Assembly (NCBI RefSeq): GCF_900177645.1
Contig: NZ_FXAO01000010.1
Coordinates: 62,001 to 126,000, forward strand
Length of the DNA: 64,000 nucleotides
Reading direction: 5' to 3'
Origin: Arenibacter troitsensis
Lineage (GTDB): Bacteria; Bacteroidota; Bacteroidia; Flavobacteriales; Flavobacteriaceae
Shown here in pieces: positions 8,059 to 16,244 of the stretch. The notes under the pieces were generated by a model. That model had not been told where the DNA came from. It searched no databases and saw only the letters and a program-made list of their open reading frames with translations. The position numbers and the translations under genes were made by a program. How positions within the stretch are numbered: the stretch's first letter is position 1; each line of letters opens with the position of its first letter.

Positions 8059-8211
8059 ATGGATTTACAAATCGACATAGAAATAACGGATAAGTTCAAC
8101 GATAATGATCAAGGTGCTATTGTATTAGAATATTTTGAAAAGAAAAATATTTTAATTAAGTCAATGTCCTCTGACTATCTTAAGATTTGTTTTATTATGT
8201 GCTACCTATAA
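8059..8211 (+). CDS. Short hypothetical ORF (50 aa), doubtful
   Basis: An ATG frame of 50 codons (MDLQIDIEITDKFNDNDQGA..., YFEKKNILIKSMSSDYLKI) ending 6 bp inside the 3' end of the convergent integrase gene. Its N terminus looks protein-like but the C terminus (CFIMCYL) does not, so it may be the start of a gene truncated when the integrase region was rearranged. Confidence 0.25.
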   Translation: MDLQIDIEITDKFNDNDQGAIVLEYFEKKNILIKSMSSDYLKICFIMCYL

Positions 8212-9414
8212 TAATAATGCTGTGGCCTCGTCCAAAACTGAGTTATCCAATTCTTTTAAATAAGCCTGTGTAACTGCCAAATTTTGATGCCCCATAGATT
8301 CACTGATAACATCTGTAGCAACTCCTTTTTGCTTTAAGCAGTTGGCATAACTATGTCGTGCAACGTAACTACTCAAAGGTTTATCTATTCCACAGATTTT
8401 TGCAATTTCTTTTAGTTCTTTATTGTAACGTTGAAGGGTTTTATGCTTTCTATTTTCGAGTTGTAATGGGGTTAATTCATCCTTTAACAGAATGGGGAAT
8501 ACATATTTCGTTCCCAAGGAGTTTTCTTGATAATAATCTAAAATTTCCCGAACAGGAGGTAATATCTTGATCATAAAATTTCCTTTGGTTTTCGAACGGG
8601 TATAGAAAATATTGTTGTCATCAATTGCCTTCCATTCCAGCTTCATCATGTCGGTAAAGTTCATTCCCCTTGTATAAAAGCTAAAGACAAAATAATTTCT
8701 GGTATTGGTGAAAGAAGGATATTTCTTCAAGTCAAGGTCAACTATTTTCTTGACTTGCTCTATAGTCAATGCCTTTTTAGGACTTTTACCCTTCAATTTG
8801 GAAACCTTATATGTTTTGAATGGGTAGAACTCTTCCTTAACAAGGTTGCGTTCAATTGCAAGGTTGTAAAGTGCTCTAATAGCTCTCATTTTTACACCAA
8901 TTCCACCATCCGTACCTCCTCTAGACCTTAAATAGACTTCAAATTTCTGCAGGAAAGCCGGAGTAACCTCCTTAAATGTCAGTTTTAGTGAATTATGAAA
9001 TAATTTGACGATATGTCGGGCGTCTTTATTTACTTGTGCATTCCCTGTTCTTCCGGCCAAAAGCATTTCTTCTATTATTTCATCCCAAAACTCGAATACA
9101 TTATTCTTTATAGGATTGGATTCGATACGATATTTTTTTTCAATATCATTCAAGGTATAATCGTCCTGTTCTAACTCAAGTTCACCAATAATTTTTAGTG
9201 CCCTATCTTGGAACTTATTTATTAAACGGTTGTTTTGTAGATAATTCTGATTTCGTTTGTTAAACTTACCTGCTTGGGCGTCCCATTCAATTTCAGTGGC
9301 ATTAAAAAGAGTTTTGAAATATTTTGTTTGGCGATCTTTGGTAATTCTGAGGCATATTGGAAACGTTCCCGTTGAGAGTTTCTTTTTCCGCAAAACTGTC
9401 TTGACATTTATCAT
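8206..9414 (-). CDS. Tyrosine recombinase (integrase of element 1)
   Basis: 402 residues. It has an N-terminal arm-binding domain (residues 1-90), a SAM-like core-binding domain (about 105-200) and a C-terminal catalytic domain. Catalytic residues visible: R249 (FYTRGMNFTD), R353 (SSYVARHSYAN, where the usual first His of HxxR is Tyr350, common in Bacteroidota integrases), H376 (MGHQN) and nucleophile Y385 (VTQAYL). The gene starts 150 bp from the tRNA 3' half at 9565 and reads away from it, the classic position of an integrase beside its attachment site. Its closest functional class is the Bacteroidota site-specific integrases of ICEs and mobilisable elements. Confidence 0.93.
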   Translation of the reverse strand: MINVKTVLRKKKLSTGTFPICLRITKDRQTKYFKTLFNATEIEWDAQAGKFNKRNQNYLQNNRLINKFQDRALKIIGELELEQDDYTLNDIEKKYRIESNPIKNNVFEFWDEIIEEMLLAGRTGNAQVNKDARHIVKLFHNSLKLTFKEVTPAFLQKFEVYLRSRGGTDGGIGVKMRAIRALYNLAIERNLVKEEFYPFKTYKVSKLKGKSPKKALTIEQVKKIVDLDLKKYPSFTNTRNYFVFSFYTRGMNFTDMMKLEWKAIDDNNIFYTRSKTKGNFMIKILPPVREILDYYQENSLGTKYVFPILLKDELTPLQLENRKHKTLQRYNKELKEIAKICGIDKPLSSYVARHSYANCLKQKGVATDVISESMGHQNLAVTQAYLKELDNSVLDEATALLL

Positions 9415-9564
9415 TTCATTCTAAATTTGGGTACAACATAGGTACAACAAATGGCCCTTTAAAGGTAAAATAAATGCAATTTGTTACAAAACAAAATATC
9501 ATAAAATATTGATAATCAGACTATAAGAAAATAAATGATACCTAATGAAGACAAAATTAAGATT

Positions 9565-9606
9565 CTCATAATCAGGTGGTCCCTGGTTCGAGCCCAGGTG
9601 GGACCA
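9565..9606 (+). other. 3' half of a CAT-anticodon tRNA (attachment site)
   Basis: From 9565 the sequence matches a tRNA from the anticodon loop onward: loop CTCATAA with anticodon CAT (9567-9569), 3' anticodon stem TCAGG, variable loop TGGTC, T-stem/loop/stem CCTGG-TTCGAGC-CCAGG (9582-9598), acceptor strand TGGGACC and discriminator A. The bases before the loop (AGATT) cannot pair with TCAGG and no D-arm exists, so the 5' half is missing. An elongator-Met or lysidine-Ile tRNA is the likely source. The break at the anticodon loop marks the probable crossover point of the integrase at 8206. The intact gene should lie left of the window. Confidence 0.8.
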
Positions 9607-9607
9607 C
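9594..9607 (+). repeat. attachment-site repeat, copy 1
   Basis: CCAGGTGGGACCAC, the 3' T-stem plus acceptor end of the tRNA. Identical copies lie at 17650 and 17831. All three are on the same strand and each is followed by its own intrinsic terminator, which suggests successive insertions that each restored a tRNA 3' end. Confidence 0.75.
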
Positions 9608-9621
9608 GTAAAACGGTTGAT

Positions 9622-9656
9622 AAGCCCTGTAAACACTACGTTTACGGGGCTTTTTT
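9622..9656 (+). terminator. Intrinsic terminator after tRNA fragment
   Basis: A 13-bp stem (9622-9634 with 9640-9652, one G-U pair) with loop ACTAC and a run of six T. Placed 15 bp after the tRNA end, it is the natural terminator of the tRNA gene. Confidence 0.85.
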
Positions 9657-9853
9657 CGTTTTAGGGGCGGAATGCGGGGCGGAGTGATATCAGAGATGTT
9701 ATTAATAGAATCGTATTATATTGTTCAAATTAGGCTTTTCATTATATCAATAACTTTAGTATATTTCTAGATATTATATCGTGAATACTTTGATTATTAC
9801 TAGGTTATAAATATACGTAGATATTCATTATTTGATTTAAATCCAATAGCATT

Positions 9854-12800
9854 TTGAAACAACCTAAAAAAACTACCTCTTTAGCTCCAAAAGTATTAAC
9901 TGAGATTGAAGAGCTGGATAAAATTAAACCTTATTTAAATGCCTTAGAAAACGCTATATTATCTGATGAAATAAACAATATTGCTCTCACGGGAGCATAT
10001 GGCTCTGGTAAGAGTACAATTATCAAAACGTTTCAACACCAAAACCCTAATTTTAATTTTCTTAATATATCTCTTGCCACATTTAGAGATGAAGGGATTG
10101 AAGGTGATAGGTCATCAATTGATTTGGCTAAACCTGAGAATATAAAGAATTCCAAAATAAATAGATTAATTGAGTTAAGTATACTTCAACAAATTTTTTA
10201 TCATGTAGAGCCTTCTGAAATTCCAGATTCGAGGTTCAAAAGAATTCGTAGTATTAGTAGAGAGGAATTAAGTGTTTTTTCGATTGGAATCGTTTTATGG
10301 ACTGTATCAATTATTATACTATTTAAAGAAAATTATTTAGCACTATTCAATCCCAAAACTTGGACATTTGCGCTTGAAGATATTGACTTAATAGCACTTA
10401 TTGTCATTACCATTTTCTTATTTGGAATTGGCTTAGCATCGGCTAAAATTACTAGACTATTAAACCGTTCAAAAATAAATAAGCTTAATATTTTTAATGG
10501 AGAAATCGAAATAGGAAATAGTGTTGATAAATCAATCTTTAATCAACACTTAGATGAAATTTTATATTTTTTTGAATCTACCAGTTATAATGTAATTGTA
10601 ATAGAAGATTTAGATAGGTTTAAAAACACAGAAGTATTTACTAAGTTGAGAGAAATTAATTTACTACTTAATAATTCGAAGCTTATTAAAAGAAAAATCG
10701 CATTTATTTATGCAATAAGGGACGATATATTTCAGAATGAGGAAAGAACAAAATTCTTTGATTACATAATTCCAGTAATTCCATTTATTAGTCCAACAAA
10801 TGCTAACGAGCAACTATCAAGATTACTTAAAGACGCTGGCCTAGAACATGATTTTACCGAAGATTTTAAAGATGGAGTAGTCACTTTTATTGATGATATT
10901 GATATGCGATTTCTTACAAATATCTTTCATGAATATACCATCTATAAAGAGAGTTTAGGAGGTAATAAATTAATTCAAGATAATTTATTTGCGATAATTA
11001 TTTATAAGAATCTCTATCCAAAGGATTTTGTTGAATTAAGCAAAAACAAAGGAAAGCTATTTGATTTTTTTAGAAAAAAGCATATTTATATCGATAAATT
11101 AATATCAGATATTGACTTTAAAATAAATGCAATTGAGACTGAAATATCAAATATAGAGGGGGAACAAATAGCAAATATTAGGGAGTTAAGAGCAATATAT
11201 ATTAACGCTATTCAAAGTAAAATTCCAAAGGCCGTAGATATCAGTATAGAGGGACGAATTTATAATTTTTTTCAGCTCAATGATAAAGACGTTTTTGAAG
11301 AGTTGCTGGATTTAAAAAGTATTCAATATTACTGGCTACGTCCATATAGTGGTAATTATAAAGATTACACCATTGCTACTATGGATATGCCTTTTTCCGA
11401 AATTGAACAATTTGTTAATGGGGATTTTACATTTAGAGAAAGAGAATCGCTAATTAAAGATAGGGACGATCATAAAGTTGAAAAGTTAAAAGCAGAAAAG
11501 AAGGAGCTTAAAGAAAGGAGAAATGAAATTAAAACATGGGATGCACGCAAGGTGTTTGAAGTTGTTGAAATAGATCCCTATTTAGCTGATTTTGTTAATA
11601 GCAATTTAATGAGAAACTTGCTTCTAAATGGTTATATAGATGAGAATTACCACCATTATATTTCTCAGTTCCATGCTGTAAATATTACTCAGGCAGATTA
11701 TGATTTTGAAAGAAATGTCAAGAAGGGGTTTTCAAGTGCATATAATTATGAACTCAATAAAATTAGGAACGTTGTTAAAAAAATTCCGACACGATATTTT
11801 GAACGAAGGCCAATTTTAAATTATGATTTATTAGCATTTCTTCTAACTAATTCTAGCGAGTTTAAAGAAAAGTTTGAAGCTTTTATAAAACTTTTAACCG
11901 GATATAAATATAATAGCAAGGATGGTTATGAGATGTTTAGTTTTATCAAAGGTTACTTATTTGAATATGAAGTTAATCAAACTTTGCACAAGGGTTTTTC
12001 AAATAAAAATACTGGTGAATTTGTTAAGGTGTTGACCAAGGAATGGCCTAAGTTTTGGAGTTGTATAGAAACGTATTCGAATTTGCCCAAAGCTGATGTT
12101 TTGGACTTTTTTCAACTCATACTAAAATTTGCTGATATTGATGATATAATTACCAATGCACTTAAATCTCAGTTAAAAACGTTTATTTCAAAGGATAGCG
12201 ATATCCTATCGTCAGTAGAAGGAACGGAGCATCAGAAGGTGGTCACGTTATTTCAAAAACTGAATATTAAATTCATCACTCTTTCCAGTCCAAATATTCA
12301 AACTAGGGCCCTTTTTGATGCCATATATGAATCTAACCATTATATTATTAATGATGTTAATGTTGAAGTAATTTACAAGTTGTATAATGAGGAGGAGGGT
12401 GAAAATAATTATTATACTTCTAATTATAGCGCGATACAAAATTCCAATCTTGAAATTCTTAAAAATTATATTAATTCCAATATAAATGATTATTTAAAAA
12501 ATGTTTTTTTGAAAATAGAAACAAATGATTCTGAAACAGAAGAAACAGTTGTTGACTTTTTGAATAATGCAGAAATAAACGCGGAATTAATTATTAGAAT
12601 AGTTAGGGGTCAAAAAATTAAAATAACCAATTTAGCTAATGTAAAAGAAGCTTATAACATGGAATTGCTGTTTGAGTATAATAAAATTAAACATACATGG
12701 GCTAATGTTTTTACTTACTACACTGCAATAGGCGATGAAGTTCTAAGCGAAGTATTGATTTCTTATTTGAACTCGGAAGAAGCCTATTTAGAGTTATCAA

Positions 12801-13558
12801 AGTTCAAACTAGATGATGAGATTAAAGCAGAGGAAGTTGATATCGATTGTTTTACACTTGATATTGTTTTATGTAATAAGTTAACTTATGAAAGTTATAA
12901 CCATCTAATGAATTCAACAACTTATACTTATGACAATTTACGTTTTGAGAATTTAAGTTCAGATAAAGTCCAATCATTAATTAAACATGGGAAGTTAATA
13001 TTTAGCGAATCCAATTTCAAAAGAATGAAAGAACATTATTCAGAGCTATATCTTTCTTTTGTTGAGCAAAATCAAGTAACCTTTATTTCTGAATTCGATA
13101 AGTTGAGCTTAAACGAGAAGGAGATTTTAGCAATTCTGAGTTCAAATAATATTTCAGAAAAAATTAAATTGGAATTCATATATAAAATCGATGAAGATAT
13201 CATCAAAAAGGATAAGAAGATTAGTAGTCTCTATTGTGCTATTAAAGCTAGAAACAATGATATTAAATCTATACCTATAGATTTAGCTATTGTTTTATTT
13301 GAAAATTCGGATTCGATAGAAGATAGGATTAAAATTCTCAATCTGCATTTTTGGGATTTTAGTAAGACAGACCTTGAAATCCTAATAGGAAAATTGCCTA
13401 AACCGTATAATAAAATTGCCCAAAAAAGAAAAAAGCCATCAATTTCAAATACAAAGGATAATTTAGAATTAATTAGAAGTTTGGATAATATTGATTTTAT
13501 TTCTTCGTTTGAAATTGATGGCGCTAATATTAATATAGTGGCCAGATATTCCGACTAG
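9854..13558 (+). CDS. KAP/YobI-type membrane P-loop NTPase, candidate defence protein
   Basis: 1,234 residues from a TTG start. Walker A is GAYGSGKST (residues 47-55). Two membrane segments (about 139-157 and 179-197) are inserted between it and Walker B VIVIEDLDRF (247-256), and a sensor-like strand FIYAIRDDIF follows (284-293). P-loop, paired TM insert and Walker B are the signature of KAP-family NTPases, and the N terminus resembles the YobI-like branch. Residues 320-1234 form a very long helical region with a charged coiled-coil near 530-555, without recognised repeats or nuclease motifs. The gene is the only large cargo of element 2, has very low GC, and is followed by convergent element genes. 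KAP NTPases have been linked to phage defence; that role here is inference. Confidence 0.8.
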   Translation: MKQPKKTTSLAPKVLTEIEELDKIKPYLNALENAILSDEINNIALTGAYGSGKSTIIKTFQHQNPNFNFLNISLATFRDEGIEGDRSSIDLAKPENIKNSKINRLIELSILQQIFYHVEPSEIPDSRFKRIRSISREELSVFSIGIVLWTVSIIILFKENYLALFNPKTWTFALEDIDLIALIVITIFLFGIGLASAKITRLLNRSKINKLNIFNGEIEIGNSVDKSIFNQHLDEILYFFESTSYNVIVIEDLDRFKNTEVFTKLREINLLLNNSKLIKRKIAFIYAIRDDIFQNEERTKFFDYIIPVIPFISPTNANEQLSRLLKDAGLEHDFTEDFKDGVVTFIDDIDMRFLTNIFHEYTIYKESLGGNKLIQDNLFAIIIYKNLYPKDFVELSKNKGKLFDFFRKKHIYIDKLISDIDFKINAIETEISNIEGEQIANIRELRAIYINAIQSKIPKAVDISIEGRIYNFFQLNDKDVFEELLDLKSIQYYWLRPYSGNYKDYTIATMDMPFSEIEQFVNGDFTFRERESLIKDRDDHKVEKLKAEKKELKERRNEIKTWDARKVFEVVEIDPYLADFVNSNLMRNLLLNGYIDENYHHYISQFHAVNITQADYDFERNVKKGFSSAYNYELNKIRNVVKKIPTRYFERRPILNYDLLAFLLTNSSEFKEKFEAFIKLLTGYKYNSKDGYEMFSFIKGYLFEYEVNQTLHKGFSNKNTGEFVKVLTKEWPKFWSCIETYSNLPKADVLDFFQLILKFADIDDIITNALKSQLKTFISKDSDILSSVEGTEHQKVVTLFQKLNIKFITLSSPNIQTRALFDAIYESNHYIINDVNVEVIYKLYNEEEGENNYYTSNYSAIQNSNLEILKNYINSNINDYLKNVFLKIETNDSETEETVVDFLNNAEINAELIIRIVRGQKIKITNLANVKEAYNMELLFEYNKIKHTWANVFTYYTAIGDEVLSEVLISYLNSEEAYLELSKFKLDDEIKAEEVDIDCFTLDIVLCNKLTYESYNHLMNSTTYTYDNLRFENLSSDKVQSLIKHGKLIFSESNFKRMKEHYSELYLSFVEQNQVTFISEFDKLSLNEKEILAILSSNNISEKIKLEFIYKIDEDIIKKDKKISSLYCAIKARNNDIKSIPIDLAIVLFENSDSIEDRIKILNLHFWDFSKTDLEILIGKLPKPYNKIAQKRKKPSISNTKDNLELIRSLDNIDFISSFEIDGANINIVARYSD

Positions 13559-13576
13559 ATTATGACTGATTCTGTG

Positions 13577-13969
13577 TTATATCTTTGAAAATCGATTGTT
13601 CAAATTTAATACCATCATAGTTTGATAGGCTCTCTTAATCGCATCATGATAATGACCATTAAGTTTCTTGGATGCCAACCATTTTAAATTGTTCAAATCT
13701 AAATCCTTTTGAATTAAAAATTGACTTTGTTTGTTACCTAGCCCCAAGATAGTCAATATACAAATCTCCCCGAATACGGTAATTTTCGTATTATTAAATA
13801 ATACTAATTTTAAATTCGGTCTACTAACGATAATTTTCAAATTGACGCAATTCTCCTGTACTTTTAACTTGTCTGTAGTAGCATATAATCCCTTAATGAT
13901 TTTGTTGTTGGCTTTATAGCTAGTTTGTTTTCCAAATTCGTTTTTAATGCTAATATTTATATGTTTCAT
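13577..13969 (-). CDS. Hypothetical element protein (130 aa)
   Basis: A 130-residue, basic, beta-rich protein (KHINISIKNEFGKQTSYKAN, CVNLKIIVSRPNLKLVLF) with a helical C terminus (HYHDAIKRAYQTMMVLN). It ends 18 bp from the convergent KAP gene and its start lies 5 bp downstream of the Rep stop, so it is almost certainly co-expressed with Rep. No known domain. A single-stranded DNA-binding or Rep-accessory function would fit its place but cannot be shown. Confidence 0.6.
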   Translation of the reverse strand: MKHINISIKNEFGKQTSYKANNKIIKGLYATTDKLKVQENCVNLKIIVSRPNLKLVLFNNTKITVFGEICILTILGLGNKQSQFLIQKDLDLNNLKWLASKKLNGHYHDAIKRAYQTMMVLNLNNRFSKI

Positions 13970-13974
13970 GAGTT

Positions 13975-14811
13975 TTATTTTATTGCTTTGTTTTTATCGT
14001 CTAATCTTTTATAAAGGGGTAAGGTTTGTCTGTTTAGATTAATCATTTTTATATTTAGAGCAGGCTGGTTTCTTTGCCCTACGATTTCAATTTCCTTTAA
14101 TATTGCTTTTAGGCGCTTAAATTGGTCAGTAAACTCCGTAGTTGTATAAAAGTCTGTGTACAGTTCAGAAACGCGCCTAGAACAGTTCCAGACCTGACAT
14201 TTAAACTTTGCGTTGTTCTTGGTGACATACTTTGTTACATATGATGCAATAGACCTAATATTGCTAGAGTTTAATTGTTTTACATCAAATGCGCTAGAGG
14301 GCTTGAAATCCTTTTCCCTTGGTTCTATACCGTTCTTTTTCTGCAAGTCCAACCAATAATTCCACCACTTGTCAATTTTCCAGTATTTATTGGTGATGAT
14401 GTGGAAATGAACATTGCCCTCAAATTCTGCGTTTTTGGTCTGTCTTTCCGCTACCCATACATATTGAAAATCGGTACTGCGTTTTTTAACGTTGTCCAAG
14501 AATTTTCTTAGGACATCGACCGCTTGTTTATCGTCTACTTTGTTCAAAAATGTAAGAGTAACAAAACTTAATCGCTTATAGCATCTTGCAAAGCAGGTTA
14601 TTTTCTTCCTTATTTTTTGCTTTGACCGCCTAGAGAGTGAACGCAGTTTTATTTTGCCGTCATTCTTTTTGGGTTTTGGTTTGGGCTTATCCTTGTTGGG
14701 GTCTTTTTTCTTGCGTTGAAGCGCAGAGCCTGAAAATTCATCCTTGGGAACTACCCCGAACTGCCTGGTGGAAAAAGCTACGCTTGTTCCGTACGTATTC
14801 TTAACTATCAT
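13975..14811 (-). CDS. HUH-type rolling-circle replication initiator (Rep/relaxase-like)
   Basis: 278 residues. After a basic, lysine/proline-rich N terminus (residues 30-72), the three HUH motifs appear in order: motif I FVTLTF (83-88), the metal-binding His pair VHFHIIT (H135, H137) and the catalytic motif SYVTKYVTK with Tyr191 and Tyr195. Two tyrosines four residues apart are typical of phage gpA/G2P-like and mobile-element initiators that nick and re-ligate one strand. In this element Rep probably drives rolling-circle replication of the excised circle, or its mobilisation. It heads a unit with the 130-aa gene. The nick site is not identified. Confidence 0.85.
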   Translation of the reverse strand: MIVKNTYGTSVAFSTRQFGVVPKDEFSGSALQRKKKDPNKDKPKPKPKKNDGKIKLRSLSRRSKQKIRKKITCFARCYKRLSFVTLTFLNKVDDKQAVDVLRKFLDNVKKRSTDFQYVWVAERQTKNAEFEGNVHFHIITNKYWKIDKWWNYWLDLQKKNGIEPREKDFKPSSAFDVKQLNSSNIRSIASYVTKYVTKNNAKFKCQVWNCSRRVSELYTDFYTTTEFTDQFKRLKAILKEIEIVGQRNQPALNIKMINLNRQTLPLYKRLDDKNKAIK

Positions 14812-14909
14812 AATCTGAATCGTTGCACATTAATTAAAACCATTAAAAGGTTAATTATTAAAGGTTGTAATTGAAGGTGCTTAGTTTTAAAGGTTAAAAA
14901 AAAAGAAAA

Positions 14910-15128
14910 CTACTCGGTGATGAATGGCGGAACGAAACTGTCCTTGTGGATTCTCCGCATGAAAGCACCCGAACGCCTGTTGTAAACGTTCATATATTGC
15001 CAAGTAGGATGCTTCTTTTTCAGGAACATAGAAAAGCCGTTCAGTTTGTGGACATACTGCCATTTTTTAGGCTTTGTTCCTTCTTCAAAGAATACGATAA
15101 CGGAGTAATCATTTTTCTTTTTTAACAT
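14910..15128 (-). CDS. Small basic element protein (72 aa)
   Basis: 72 residues, rich in Lys and aromatic residues (YSVIVFFEEGTKPKKWQYVH, then HPTWQYMNVYNRRSG). It overlaps the end of the HTH gene by 7 bp and is 98 bp upstream of Rep, inside the same minus-strand unit. Small proteins of this form sit between the excisionase and Rep in many flavobacterial elements. The function is unknown. Confidence 0.6.
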   Translation of the reverse strand: MLKKKNDYSVIVFFEEGTKPKKWQYVHKLNGFSMFLKKKHPTWQYMNVYNRRSGAFMRRIHKDSFVPPFITE

Positions 15129-15424
15129 GATAACCCCCTTTCGTTTTTAGATGTTTGAATCATGCTCAAAGCATCGTTGACCTCTTCAAGTTTATAGAGA
15201 ATTCTGTTCCCTATTCTATGGGCTTTAACTATTCCAGTTTTTGTCCAATCGTGGAGGGTGGGTAAGGAGATACAGAGAAGTTTAGCCGTATCTTTTCGTG
15301 ATAAGAGTTTTAACCCTTCCTTTTCAGGTTGTGGGTTCAAGTTCTTTAACTTGTTTTCAATAACTTCCTCGACTACTTTTTTGATGTCGGAAAGTTCCAA
15401 TGTACTCAACATTAATTTTCCCAT
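15122..15424 (-). CDS. Excisionase-type HTH protein of element 2
   Basis: 100 residues. Residues 38-90 form a MerR/excisionase-like winged helix: LLSRKDTAKLLCISLPTLHD, WTKTGIVKAHRIGNRILYKL and EEVNDAL. The N-terminal 37 residues are a helical extension. This class acts as the recombination directionality factor or regulator for the partner integrase, here at 16244-17479. Its start lies about 95 bp downstream of the 241-aa gene's stop, and it is the first gene of the small-protein/Rep unit. Confidence 0.8.
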   Translation of the reverse strand: MGKLMLSTLELSDIKKVVEEVIENKLKNLNPQPEKEGLKLLSRKDTAKLLCISLPTLHDWTKTGIVKAHRIGNRILYKLEEVNDALSMIQTSKNERGLSC

Positions 15425-15518
15425 TATTTAATTGTATTTAATTAATTATGGGACAAACATAATTTGAGAACTACCCTAATTTAAGCTGGGGGGTACCCCA
15501 CATTCTTTACCAGATTAC

Positions 15519-16244
15519 CTATGAATTATTTGTACAGTTGTCTAAATCCTTTTGTATATCTTCGACAGCATCAGTAAAACCAATGCTTTTGAATAAATTT
15601 AAAACACTTCGCAGATTATCGCTAGTCTTCAATGAATTGTTGGTATCGTATAGCATAGGCATCAGTTTACGACTATCTTCGAAATGATGGCCATAAATTT
15701 CTTGCAAGACTTTAGCTGATTTAATATAATCTTGCTTTCTAAAATCCAATCCCAAATAATGAAGTGCTAATAATTTTTGTTTTTGGGAAAGAGTATTATT
15801 CTTTTTTTGAGGTTTTGAATTATTGGTAGATTTTAATGCTTTTAACCAAATTGTATATTTTGCCAATTCAATGGCTTGTTTTCTAATTCGCTTAATCTCT
15901 TCAAAAAATCCATTTATTTCTTCTTGAGATATTTCATTATTGAATTCGTATACAGGTAAGGGGCTTTCAATTTCTTGTATTAAATAGTCGTCGTAATAAC
16001 GATGAAATGTATCAAAATCTCCCTTGGTAAAATACAGCCAATTAATACGGTCAAAATTGGGGTTTAAATTATCGTGTTCGGCTATTAGATTTATAATTTC
16101 TTTTCTGTAATTATTAGACCCCTGAGTATGAAGAAATACATCTATTTGTTTGAGTTCATTTTCAATTATAATTTCTTTGTTTTTGGCTTTGCTTAGACTT
16201 GTATTGAATATGTCTTGTAATTCTTGAACGTTTCTTACTTTCAT
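15519..16244 (-). CDS. Hypothetical protein coupled to integrase
   Basis: 241 residues, soluble and mainly helical: an N-terminal coiled-coil-like helix (LQDIFNTSLSKAKNKEIIIE), FDRINWLYFTKGDFDTFHRY and a C-terminal region with LLALHYLGLDFRKQDYIKSA. The latter resembles the pattern of small proteins encoded with flavobacterial integrases, but I cannot name a family. Its start codon overlaps the integrase stop, so it is translationally coupled and probably takes part in integration control. Confidence 0.65.
   Translation of the reverse strand: MKVRNVQELQDIFNTSLSKAKNKEIIIENELKQIDVFLHTQGSNNYRKEIINLIAEHDNLNPNFDRINWLYFTKGDFDTFHRYYDDYLIQEIESPLPVYEFNNEISQEEINGFFEEIKRIRKQAIELAKYTIWLKALKSTNNSKPQKKNNTLSQKQKLLALHYLGLDFRKQDYIKSAKVLQEIYGHHFEDSRKLMPMLYDTNNSLKTSDNLRSVLNLFKSIGFTDAVEDIQKDLDNCTNNS

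Noticed and set aside
1-9607. Complete integrative conjugative element
   Set aside because: No relaxase, VirD4/TraG or Tra transfer genes are visible in this part; only the replication-like module and integrase can be supported, so conjugation is not claimed.
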